This document shows positions 9,023-16,767 of a DNA stretch of 64,000 nucleotides, piece after piece; the stretch's first letter is position 1; every line of letters starts with the position of its first letter. The stretch comes from DASRDB01 sp035652815 (GTDB taxonomy: Bacteria > Chloroflexota > Ktedonobacteria > Ktedonobacterales > Ktedonobacteraceae). The notes under the pieces are model-generated. The model saw only the letters and a program-made list of their open reading frames with translations, was not told where the DNA came from and ran no database searches. The stretch lies in contig DASRDB010000012.1 of assembly GCA_035652815.1 (NCBI GenBank), positions 310,001 to 374,000 on the forward strand, written 5' to 3'. Made by a program: the position numbers and the translations under genes.

Positions 9023-9038
9023 TGTTTCACGTGAAACA
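9023..9038. promoter_or_regulatory. parS: parS-like site 4
   Basis: Exact TGTTTCACGTGAAACA, 7 nt after the hutH stop. First of four sites in 144 bp. Confidence 0.85.
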
Positions 9039-9067
9039 TCGAGAAATCTGGGGTTGTAATTGAAAAA

Positions 9068-9083
9068 TGTTTCACGTGAAACA
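9068..9083. promoter_or_regulatory. parS: parS-like site 5
   Basis: Exact TGTTTCACGTGAAACA, 45 bp after site 4. Confidence 0.85.
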
Positions 9084-9106
9084 TTATCAAAGTATCCCCA
9101 GAAGCA

Positions 9107-9122
9107 TGTTTCACGTGAAACA
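9107..9122. promoter_or_regulatory. parS: parS-like site 6
   Basis: Exact TGTTTCACGTGAAACA, 39 bp after site 5. Confidence 0.85.
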
Positions 9123-9150
9123 TATGGCCCTTAGAAAAAGGCTATAATGA

Positions 9151-9166
9151 TGTTTCACGTGAAACG
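9151..9166. promoter_or_regulatory. parS: parS-like site 7 (one outer mismatch)
   Basis: TGTTTCACGTGAAACG; only the last base differs from the other copies. Spacing from site 6 is 44 bp, so sites 4-7 are spaced 45, 39 and 44 bp. Confidence 0.8.
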
Positions 9167-9282
9167 TCTTTTGATTTTTCCTGAGCCATATGCTACACTT
9201 CTTTATGATACCAGTCAATGTTGATTGGCAAGGCTTCTGACAGGACGCGCAATGTAGAGCGTACAGGAAAGGAAGTACAACG

Positions 9283-10737
9283 GTGGTAATTCACGGCATT
9301 TCTGTCGAAGATTCACTTCATAGCTCCTCATATTCAAATCAACATACCTTTGTAAAACAACTCCGGCGAGAACTGGTCGAGCGCTATCGTCCCATCATCC
9401 AGCAGGGTCCTGGCCCTACTCGCGTGATGGCGCGCATGGTGGCGGAACTGGAATCCATCTGTCGCGAACACCATATTGATGACGAAGTTATACAGGCCGA
9501 AATCGTTAACCGGACAATTGGCGATGTCAACTTGCGCCTCGTTACAGAATGCGAGGGCGAACCGGGTGGCCCAGGAGACTATCGCATGCTGGCCGATGAG
9601 CTTGGGGTGGCGCTTCCGGGCGAACAGCTACATGGTTATACTGCTACCGGAGAAACGTACCTCTGGTTGCGAGAGCAGATGCAGGTATATGAAAGTGAGT
9701 TGCTTGCGCAACGCTACGACCCCCGTATCTATGACATCTATGGTATCGGCAATCCTTTACTGAGAAGCTGGCTGGCCGAAGAGATGCGACAGTGGGGATT
9801 GCCAGCACAAAAAGAGCAGGTTTTTCTCGGTATGGGTTCGATGGACTGTATCAATAAAGTCTTACAAGGCTTCTGCATGTACTTTAAAGACAAAAGCAGT
9901 GAGGCTCCTGGCATTCTGTTCCCCGAACCCGGTTTCAATGTACCTGAATGGCAGGCGCGTTCCTATGGCTACAACCTGCATCGCTTTCATACCTGTCCCG
10001 AGGATAACTTCAAACTGCGCGGCTCGCAATTAGAGGAGATACTTGAACAGGCTCCCGACATCCGGCTCATCTACCTGACAGTCACCAATAACCCCACCAC
10101 TTTCGCTTATACAGCAGACGAATTGAACGAACTCTTCGTGGTTCTGCGCAAACATTGGGAGCGGGGACGAGATATCTTCCTGATCGCTGATCTCGCTTAT
10201 ATCGGCACTGCTTCCCGGCATGAAGACCAGCCGCGTATGGCCGCTTTCGCGATGCCCGATGTTCTCGCGCATACCATTTTCCTCAGCAGCTTCTCCAAAT
10301 CCTTTTCATTGACTGGCGAGCGGCTGGGTTGGGTGACAATTGGAGATGCTGAACTCGCGCCATCATTGAATCCTGGCTGGACAAATTCGAGCGCTTCACT
10401 TCCCGGCGAATGGCAACTGCGCTTCATGGCCTACTATCGCCTGATTCAATCTCGTCCCTGGCTGCTGGAAAAACTCCAGTCTCTCTACCGATTGCGGCGT
10501 AAACGGCTCATCGCGCAACTGGAGCATTTAAATCGAGACCAGCGTGTCTTCCGGCAAATTCACCTGGGAGATGATGCCACCGTCTACAACTGGAGCCAGC
10601 TAGAGCAGGGAGAGGATGCTTTCTCGCTCTTTGAGAAAACGGGGATTGCCGGAGTGCCAGGGTCGGGCTTTGGCTATAGCGATGACTACATACGGTTCTC
10701 CATTGGCGTAATTCCTGTCCCGGTTATGCGGGACTGA
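9283..10737 (+). CDS. pyridoxal-phosphate-dependent aminotransferase, class I/II
   Basis: 484 aa from GTG 9283, with SD GGAAG about 7 nt upstream. Fold type I features are visible: NNP at 269-271, Asp303 and Tyr306 in IADLAYIG for the cofactor ring and phenol oxygen, Lys339 in SSFSKSFS for the Schiff base, and GERLGW after it. An N-terminal extension of roughly 90 residues precedes the usual core. It should move an amino group between an amino acid and a 2-oxo acid; the substrate is not readable. Placement after hutH hints at histidine or glutamate metabolism, but only weakly. Confidence 0.85.
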   Translation: MVIHGISVEDSLHSSSYSNQHTFVKQLRRELVERYRPIIQQGPGPTRVMARMVAELESICREHHIDDEVIQAEIVNRTIGDVNLRLVTECEGEPGGPGDYRMLADELGVALPGEQLHGYTATGETYLWLREQMQVYESELLAQRYDPRIYDIYGIGNPLLRSWLAEEMRQWGLPAQKEQVFLGMGSMDCINKVLQGFCMYFKDKSSEAPGILFPEPGFNVPEWQARSYGYNLHRFHTCPEDNFKLRGSQLEEILEQAPDIRLIYLTVTNNPTTFAYTADELNELFVVLRKHWERGRDIFLIADLAYIGTASRHEDQPRMAAFAMPDVLAHTIFLSSFSKSFSLTGERLGWVTIGDAELAPSLNPGWTNSSASLPGEWQLRFMAYYRLIQSRPWLLEKLQSLYRLRRKRLIAQLEHLNRDQRVFRQIHLGDDATVYNWSQLEQGEDAFSLFEKTGIAGVPGSGFGYSDDYIRFSIGVIPVPVMRD

Positions 10738-10843
10738 GACAGGCTTGTGATAAAGAACCTTGCTAAACCAGGGGCCTAGATGCTACTCTTTAAGAGGATG
10801 CAATATAGGCGAGAAGTGGCGACTGCCCAATTTTTTTGCGGAA

Positions 10844-10859
10844 TGTTTCACGTGAAACA
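10844..10859. promoter_or_regulatory. parS: parS-like site 8
   Basis: Exact TGTTTCACGTGAAACA, 80 bp upstream of gap. It is the last copy in the window. Confidence 0.8.
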
Positions 10860-10939
10860 AAAGCGCCACTTCTTTCAGTAGCATGTACTGTGTAGCAACG
10901 TTTGCTTTCGCATGACCACAAAAAGGAGAACATATTTCG

Positions 10940-11953
10940 ATGGCAACACGTGTAGGTATCAACGGTTTCGGGCGTATCGGTCGGCAGTCTTTGAAAGCGA
11001 TTCTCGAGCGCTATCCACGCGAACTTGAAGTTGTCGCGGTAAACGATTTGACCGATACAAAAACAAATGCTCACCTGCTGAAATACGACTCAACCTATGG
11101 CCGTTTCCCCGGCGAGGTCGAGGCTACCGCCGACTCGCTGATCGTCAATGGACACACCGTCAAAGTGCTTGCGCAGCGCGACCCGGCGCAGATTCCCTGG
11201 GGCGATCTCGGCGTAGATATCGTTATCGAATCGACCGGCCTGTTCACGGATGCCGAGAAGGCGGCGGCTCACCTGCGCGGCGGCGCGAAAAAGGTCATCA
11301 TTTCCGCTCCCGCAAAGGGTGAAGACCTGACAATGGTGCTGGGCGTCAATGACTATATGTACGATCCGGCCAAACACAACATTATCTCCAACGCTTCCTG
11401 CACTACGAACTGCCTTGCTCCCGCCGCGAAGGTTATCAATGATACCTTTGGCATTGAGCGCGGTATGATGAACACCATCCACTCCTACACCAACGACCAG
11501 CGCATCCTGGACCAGGTTCACAAAGACCTGCGCCGCGCTCGTTCGGCTGGCGTGAACATCATTCCGACATCTACCGGCGCGGCTCGCGCTCTGGCTCTCG
11601 TTATTCCCGAACTGAAGGGTCGCTTCGACGGCATGTCGCTGCGCGTTCCCACCGTCACCGTCTCGATTGTTGACTTTGTCGCGATTGTGCGCAAAGAGAC
11701 CAGCAAGGATGAGGTGAATGGGGCGCTCAAGCAAGCAGCGGCAGGGCAGCTCAACGGTATCCTCGAATATACTGAAGAGCCGCTGGTCTCGACCGATTTC
11801 CGTGGCGATTCCCATTCCTCGATCATCGATGGCCTTTCGACGATGGTGCTTGGCGGCAACATGGTCAAGGTGCTGGCATGGTACGACAACGAGTGGGGTT
11901 ACTCCTGCCGCGTGGCCGACCTGACACATTTCATCGCGCAGAAAGGGTTCTAG
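10940..11953 (+). CDS. gap: glyceraldehyde-3-phosphate dehydrogenase, type I
   Basis: 337 aa. It oxidises and phosphorylates glyceraldehyde 3-phosphate to 1,3-bisphosphoglycerate with NAD(P). The Rossmann motif GINGFGRIGR opens the protein. The thiohemiacetal Cys154 lies in SNASCTTNCLAP, and catalytic His181 in TIHSYTNDQ. The C-terminal WYDNEWGYSCRVADL is typical. SD AAGGAG lies upstream. First gene of the gap-pgk-tpiA glycolytic operon. Confidence 0.97.
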   Translation: MATRVGINGFGRIGRQSLKAILERYPRELEVVAVNDLTDTKTNAHLLKYDSTYGRFPGEVEATADSLIVNGHTVKVLAQRDPAQIPWGDLGVDIVIESTGLFTDAEKAAAHLRGGAKKVIISAPAKGEDLTMVLGVNDYMYDPAKHNIISNASCTTNCLAPAAKVINDTFGIERGMMNTIHSYTNDQRILDQVHKDLRRARSAGVNIIPTSTGAARALALVIPELKGRFDGMSLRVPTVTVSIVDFVAIVRKETSKDEVNGALKQAAAGQLNGILEYTEEPLVSTDFRGDSHSSIIDGLSTMVLGGNMVKVLAWYDNEWGYSCRVADLTHFIAQKGF

Positions 11954-12001
11954 CCCGTCGCCTACATCTTCAAATCAACAACGGTTCTGTAATACGAAGT
12001 A

Positions 12002-12027
12002 ACGGGCGACCCTTGGAGGTCGCCCGT
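12002..12027 (+). terminator. hairpin between gap and pgk
   Basis: Perfect 10-bp GC-rich stem (ACGGGCGACC at 12002-12011 with its complement at 12018-12027, 6-nt loop), 24 nt before the pgk start. No T-run follows, so it is more likely an RNA-processing or stability hairpin that sets the gap:pgk ratio than a full terminator. Confidence 0.5.
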
Positions 12028-12050
12028 ATATTGAGTGACAGGAAAATGTT

Positions 12051-13250
12051 ATGAACAAAAAAACTGTTCGCGATATCGACGTCAACGGAAAGCGCGTCTT
12101 GATGCGTGTGGATTTCAACGTGCCGCTCGACGCCAACCGCCAGATCACCGATGATACACGCATTCGTGCCGCCATTCCTACCATCCAATATTTGCTCGAT
12201 CACGGAGCGGCGGTCATTCTCATGTCGCATCTCGGTCGCCCAAAGGGACAGGTTGTCGAGACAATGCGCCTGACTCCTGTTGCGCACCATCTCAGCGCGT
12301 TGCTGGTTCGCCCGGTCGAAATTGCCATCGACTGCGTAGGCCCGGCGGTCAAGGCAAAAGCGCAGGCCTTGAGGCCTGGAGAGGTGTTGCTTCTGGAAAA
12401 CCTGCGCTTCCATCCACAGGAAGAAAAGAACGATCCCGAGTTTGCGCGCCAGCTTGCCTCGTTGGGCGATATCTATGTTGACGATGCTTTCGGCTCTGCC
12501 CACCGCGCTCATGCCTCAACTGAAGGCGTGACACACTACCTGCCTGGCGTTGCTGGCTTCCTGATGGAGAAGGAACTGAACTTCCTGGGTTCCGCGCTGG
12601 AAAATCCACAGCGTCCCTTTGCCGCTATTGTCGGTGGCGCAAAGGTCTCCGACAAAATTCGCGTCCTTTCGCGCCTGATTAGTATGGTTGACATCTTGCT
12701 GATCGGCGGCGGCATGGCGAACACGTTCCTGAAAGCCGAGGGCTATGAAATCGGTGACTCGCTTTTTGAAGAGGACGCTGTAAGTCTTGCCCAACAACTT
12801 ATGGAGCAGGCGCGGCAGCGCAACATCACCTTCATTTTGCCTGTCGATGTTGTGGTTGCCAACGCTTTCTCAAACGATGCCGAACACAAGGTGGTTGCCG
12901 CAAACGAGGTGCAGCCGGGCTGGCGTATTATGGATATCGGCCCGCGAACCATCGAGGAATTTCGCAACGCGCTGGCCAATGCCAAAACCATCGTCTGGAA
13001 TGGCACGCTTGGCGTCGCGGAGATGCCCAATTTTGCGCGAGGCACTGACGCGATCATCGAGATTCTGGCCGAACGCACGCAGGCCGGAGCTACCACCATC
13101 ATCGGCGGCGGCGACTCGGCGGCGGCAGTCGATGCGGCGGGAGCAGGCGAGAAAATGTCGCATGTCTCGACCGGCGGGGGAGCCTCGCTCGAATTCCTGG
13201 AAGGCCGTGTTCTGCCCGGCGTTGCAGCACTACAGGATAAAGAGTCATGA
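12051..13250 (+). CDS. pgk: phosphoglycerate kinase
   Basis: 399 aa, normal length. It transfers the acyl phosphate of 1,3-bisphosphoglycerate to ADP. Signature blocks: KRVLMRVDFNVPLD near the N-terminus, SHLGRPKG, ENLRFHPQEEKND, the hinge region AIVGGAKVSDKI, and the nucleotide site TIIGGGDSAAAVD ... SHVSTGGGASLEFLEG near the C-terminus. SD AGGAAAA lies before ATG. Its stop overlaps the tpiA start by 4 nt. Confidence 0.97.
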   Translation: MNKKTVRDIDVNGKRVLMRVDFNVPLDANRQITDDTRIRAAIPTIQYLLDHGAAVILMSHLGRPKGQVVETMRLTPVAHHLSALLVRPVEIAIDCVGPAVKAKAQALRPGEVLLLENLRFHPQEEKNDPEFARQLASLGDIYVDDAFGSAHRAHASTEGVTHYLPGVAGFLMEKELNFLGSALENPQRPFAAIVGGAKVSDKIRVLSRLISMVDILLIGGGMANTFLKAEGYEIGDSLFEEDAVSLAQQLMEQARQRNITFILPVDVVVANAFSNDAEHKVVAANEVQPGWRIMDIGPRTIEEFRNALANAKTIVWNGTLGVAEMPNFARGTDAIIEILAERTQAGATTIIGGGDSAAAVDAAGAGEKMSHVSTGGGASLEFLEGRVLPGVAALQDKES

Positions 13251-14047
13251 CCACACCATCGCGTACCGCCATCATTGCTGGCAACTGGAAGATGCATTTT
13301 GGTCCTCATCACGCGGCCCAGTTTACTGCTGAGATTCTGCCCGAACTGGGTTCGCTGGTGAAATCCTATCCGCATATCCTTTCCATACTCTGCCCGCCCT
13401 CTATCTCGCTTTCGGCGGTGCATAACGTTCTCGAGACGCTGCACTTTCCACGCATCGAACTGGGTGCGCAGAATATGTACTACGAGGAAAAGGGGGCTTA
13501 TACCGGCGAAATCTCTCCCTCGATGGTGCATGAACTCTGCACCACCGTCATTCTCGGTCACTCTGAGCGCCGGGGTTACTTCGGCGAAACGGATGAACTG
13601 GTCAATAAAAAAGCGCAGGCGGCTTTTAAACATGGCCTGCGTCCCATCATCTGTATCGGAGAAAACGACGACCAACACGAGGCCGGACAAACGGAAGAAG
13701 TGATTCGCTACCAGGTGCAGCACAGCTTCGCCAACTTTCCGGCTGAACACACCCGCGAAGTAGTTATCGCTTACGAACCCATCTGGGCCATCGGCACCGG
13801 AAAAGCGGCAACCGCCGAAGGGGCCGGAAAGGTGATCCATACCATTCGCGAACTCTATGGACAGATGTATGGGAAAGAGGCTGCCTCTACCATTCGTATT
13901 CTTTACGGCGGCAGCGTCACCTCAGCCAACATCACCGAGTTTGTAGAGCATCCAGATATCGATGGCGCGCTCGTCGGGGGAGCCAGCATCAAGCCTGATT
14001 TCGTGGAAATCGTGCGCAAGACAATTAAAACCATGAAAAAACAGTAG
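13247..14047 (+). CDS. tpiA: triosephosphate isomerase
   Basis: 266 aa, slightly longer than the usual 250. It interconverts dihydroxyacetone phosphate and glyceraldehyde 3-phosphate. Active-site residues are all present: Lys15 in AGNWKM, His105 in LGHSERR and Glu177 in AYEPIWAIGTG, plus the phosphate loop YGGSV. ATGA overlap with pgk suggests translational coupling. Confidence 0.97.
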   Translation: MTTPSRTAIIAGNWKMHFGPHHAAQFTAEILPELGSLVKSYPHILSILCPPSISLSAVHNVLETLHFPRIELGAQNMYYEEKGAYTGEISPSMVHELCTTVILGHSERRGYFGETDELVNKKAQAAFKHGLRPIICIGENDDQHEAGQTEEVIRYQVQHSFANFPAEHTREVVIAYEPIWAIGTGKAATAEGAGKVIHTIRELYGQMYGKEAASTIRILYGGSVTSANITEFVEHPDIDGALVGGASIKPDFVEIVRKTIKTMKKQ

Positions 14048-14080
14048 ATATGTAACAATAGAAATGTTACATATCTACTG
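14042..14080. terminator. 16-bp perfect hairpin at the end of the glycolytic operon
   Basis: Stem 14042-14057 with 14065-14080, 7-nt loop, overlapping the tpiA stop codon. There is no T-run on the plus strand. It lies between convergent genes and may act as a bidirectional stop or as mRNA 3-prime protection. Confidence 0.6.
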
Positions 14081-14109
14081 AAGCAGCAAGGGTGGCGTAT
14101 AGGAAAACG

Positions 14110-14622
14110 TTACTCTTGCTGTTCTTGCATTTCCTTCATGCTCTTTAAACCTGCATCCCAGTGCAGAACCATACGCAGCACATCGTGTAAATGCTCTGCC
14201 GTATGCTGATAGGTTTTGGTTACAACCCATTTGAGCGTTTTATCACCCCAGACAGTTTGCTGCACCTGCTGCCACATCTCCTCTTTTGTTTTTTGCAACA
14301 AGACAATTTGCTCCGCTCGCACCATACGAAAATCTGAAAGCAGTTTTTCGATATGCTTATCTTGCAGAGCCTCCCAGGCTTCACCCTCGTTGTAGTCTTC
14401 ATAGTTAAGGGTTGAGGGTTCACCCATCCATACTTTCATCATGGGCAGAGCCACATTCTGCTCGTAGTACAGCAGGTGAAAGACGTGCCGGGCGGCAGGC
14501 CATTCCTCGGGATGGGCAGGCGGTGAAACAAATAGCCGATCTTGAGGCAACTCACCAATAGCCCAGATAAAGCCCTCGGCACTGGCATTTAACTGGTCGC
14601 TAAACCATAGAGAGAGATCCAT
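14110..14622 (-). CDS. DinB/YfiT-like four-helix protein
   Basis: 170 aa. The pattern fits the DinB superfamily of putative metal-dependent thiol transferases: an N-terminal helix with LSLWFSDQLNASAEGFIWAI, the EEWPAARHVFHLLYYEQ segment, and a C-terminal helix TYQHTAEHLHDVL. Histidines at three spaced positions (RHVFH, YQHTAEHLH) could bind a metal. Substrate unknown. Convergent with tpiA. Confidence 0.7.
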   Translation of the reverse strand: MDLSLWFSDQLNASAEGFIWAIGELPQDRLFVSPPAHPEEWPAARHVFHLLYYEQNVALPMMKVWMGEPSTLNYEDYNEGEAWEALQDKHIEKLLSDFRMVRAEQIVLLQKTKEEMWQQVQQTVWGDKTLKWVVTKTYQHTAEHLHDVLRMVLHWDAGLKSMKEMQEQQE

Positions 14623-14663
14623 GTATGCTATCCTTTCGGATGTATCTTTATTACTTCCTTGTA

Positions 14664-15437
14664 CTAATATAGCAAAAGCTCTCGCTGCTCTAACCAGTAT
14701 CCGGCGAGGAAAGCTAATACTACGATGTACAGCACGATTCCAGCAAATCCGAGCAGGCTTATGGCTGGTAATGTGCCATTGATGCTTACAAGGTAGCAGG
14801 TTGCGATAGGAGCAAGAGGAATACGCACAATGCTTAACACACTCAGGACAGCATCAGGTAGTTGGAAGATTGGGCTGATTGAGAATAGCACCAGCGCGAC
14901 CCAGGCGAGGAAAACCATGCGTTTGCGGCGCGTGCCAATGGGTGAGGAAAGTACTACTGTCACCGATGAGGCAAGTATGGTTACTGGCAACAGGCCAATA
15001 GCCCCTATCAGCATATTGTCGACGGTAGGGTTGAGCAAGCGATGGGTAAGTAACACCAGGATCATAAAAAAGAGAAAGATGGGGATGCGCAATATGCCTG
15101 TTGCCAGCATCAAGCCCCGGCTATAGGCAGAGCGTGAAGTCAATCTGGATAGCACTATATAAGTACGGGCGCTGGTCGATTGTCTGACCATGATGGCTGT
15201 TCCCAGGATGGCAATCGCGCTGAGGTCCCAGATCGAAGTGCCGTAGAAATAGGCTACGTTCTCCATGAACGGGAAGAACAGGGCGGCAAAAAAGACCAGT
15301 ACCAGCACAAATTCTCCCCACATCCAGCCACTACGAAAGTAACTGTCTAACAGTAACCTTGCTACGGTAACAGTAGGACTGTAAAACATGTTGCTTAAAA
15401 ATGAGGTTTGCGGCCTTGAGTCTTCGACTTGCTGCAT
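14664..15437 (-). CDS. ABC transporter permease
   Basis: 257 aa with about six hydrophobic segments and few charged residues, typical of an ABC-2 type permease. It follows the ATP-binding gene by 13 nt on the same strand, with SD AAAAGGAG, so the two make one exporter. The N-terminal 35 residues are cytoplasmic-like. The cargo is unknown. Confidence 0.8.
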   Translation of the reverse strand: MQQVEDSRPQTSFLSNMFYSPTVTVARLLLDSYFRSGWMWGEFVLVLVFFAALFFPFMENVAYFYGTSIWDLSAIAILGTAIMVRQSTSARTYIVLSRLTSRSAYSRGLMLATGILRIPIFLFFMILVLLTHRLLNPTVDNMLIGAIGLLPVTILASSVTVVLSSPIGTRRKRMVFLAWVALVLFSISPIFQLPDAVLSVLSIVRIPLAPIATCYLVSINGTLPAISLLGFAGIVLYIVVLAFLAGYWLEQRELLLY

Positions 15438-15450
15438 ATTATCTCTCCTT

Positions 15451-16389
15451 TTACGCGCCTGCCCGCACTCGTGTTACTTCGGCTTCGGGTCGAGTTGTCT
15501 GAATGAAAACGTCCTCAAGCGTCCGGCTCATGGGTTGAAGTGAATGAATGGGTACGCCGGCATTGACCAACGCCGCGAGTACTTCCTGCTGAGCCGAAGC
15601 GGGGATGCGCAGCACATGTTCCTGCATTTCGCTGACATGCTGCTGAATGTCTAATTGCCGTGTAACTTCCTCTGCAATCTGGCCGTCCTGCAACACGATT
15701 TCTACCACCTGCTGGCCCTGCACCAGTTCGGTTACCGCGCCCTGTTTTATGAGACGTCCCGCTTGCAAGATGCCTACGGTATCACAAAGCATTTCTACCT
15801 CTGCCAGATAATGCGAGCAAATCAGCAATGTTTTCCCCTGCTTGCGCAACTCTCCGATAATCTGGCGAACCTTCCATTGGCTGTAGGGGTCAAGCCCATT
15901 GGTCGGCTCGTCAAGAACCAGCAGGCGCGGATTGTTGAGCAGAGTTTGTGCAATCATAAGACGCTGCAACATGCCCTTTGAATAGGTCGAGAGTTTTTCG
16001 TCTGCTGCCGCTCCCAGGTCTACCTGCTCAAGTACAGAGGAGACGCGCTGTCGCTTCGCCGCGCCCCGCAGACCCGATAGCTCCGCCATGTAGGTGAGAT
16101 AACGCCTTCCAGAAAAACGCAGTTCGACATATGGCCGCTCATGCAGGTAGCCAAGATGGGAGTGTGCCCGCCGCACCTCTTTTTCTCCCAACACATGTAA
16201 CTGGCCCGCCGTCGGAAAAATGAAGCCCATCACCAGGCGAACGAGCGTGGATTTGCCCGCGCCGTTCTCGCCCATCAGCCCAAAGCTCATACCTTCTTCT
16301 ATGGTCAATGTGACATCATCCAACGCTTTCACGCCGTTTTGATATATTTTTGTCAAGCCTGTACAGCTTATGATTGCATCTGAACTCAC
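15451..16389 (-). CDS. ABC transporter ATP-binding protein
   Basis: 312 aa from GTG 16389 (SD AGGAG). Walker A GENGAGKST at 40-48, a Q-loop segment, signature-like TYSKGMLQRL, Walker B LLVLDEPTNGLD, and the H-loop in LLICSHYLAEVEMLCD. The C-terminal 80 residues match the extension seen in CcmA/NatA-type exporter ATPases. It powers the adjacent permease. Confidence 0.92.
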   Translation of the reverse strand: MSSDAIISCTGLTKIYQNGVKALDDVTLTIEEGMSFGLMGENGAGKSTLVRLVMGFIFPTAGQLHVLGEKEVRRAHSHLGYLHERPYVELRFSGRRYLTYMAELSGLRGAAKRQRVSSVLEQVDLGAAADEKLSTYSKGMLQRLMIAQTLLNNPRLLVLDEPTNGLDPYSQWKVRQIIGELRKQGKTLLICSHYLAEVEMLCDTVGILQAGRLIKQGAVTELVQGQQVVEIVLQDGQIAEEVTRQLDIQQHVSEMQEHVLRIPASAQQEVLAALVNAGVPIHSLQPMSRTLEDVFIQTTRPEAEVTRVRAGA

Positions 16390-16524
16390 AAATTTGCTCC
16401 TATAGGCATACGTTCACCTGACATAATTGGCTCAACTGTTTGTTAGTATAACATGCTTGACATGCAGGAGAAGGTCGGTACACTTGTATAGTGAGAAGAA
16501 AGTTGTCAGCCGGGGAGAGAACCA

Positions 16525-16755
16525 ATGATTGATGCACTAAAAGAAATCTTTGACGAAGTAGCCCGGCTACCTGAAGAAGATCAACTATATTTTGCCGAAT
16601 TGATACAGCAGGAGCTAGCCGCCGAGAAACGATGGCAAACTCTTTTTCATGATCCTCGCTCTGAGCAAGCCCTGGGAAAATTGGTAGCCGAAGCATTAAC
16701 AGAAGATGAGGCAGGAGAAACTGAGGTCATTCGTGGAAAAACCTTTCTATCATAA
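16525..16755 (+). CDS. small acidic protein, antitoxin-like
   Basis: 76 aa with a clear SD (GGGGAGAG). The helical, acidic sequence (LKEIFDEVARLPEEDQLYFAELIQQEL) resembles the N-terminus of small addiction-module antitoxins. No toxin gene follows; the next gene is on the other strand, 12 nt past the stop. It may be an orphan antitoxin or an unrelated small regulator. Confidence 0.5.
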   Translation: MIDALKEIFDEVARLPEEDQLYFAELIQQELAAEKRWQTLFHDPRSEQALGKLVAEALTEDEAGETEVIRGKTFLS

Positions 16756-16767
16756 AGTCAAAGCCTT

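Noticed and set aside
11090..11929. 279-residue open frame antisense to gap
   Set aside because: Mirror of a highly conserved gene; no start signal.
12743..13840. 365-residue open frame antisense to pgk and tpiA
   Set aside because: Covers the reverse of two certain genes and crosses their junction.
16525..16755. Toxin-antitoxin pair
   Set aside because: Only an antitoxin-like small protein is present; no toxin frame follows before the convergent gene.
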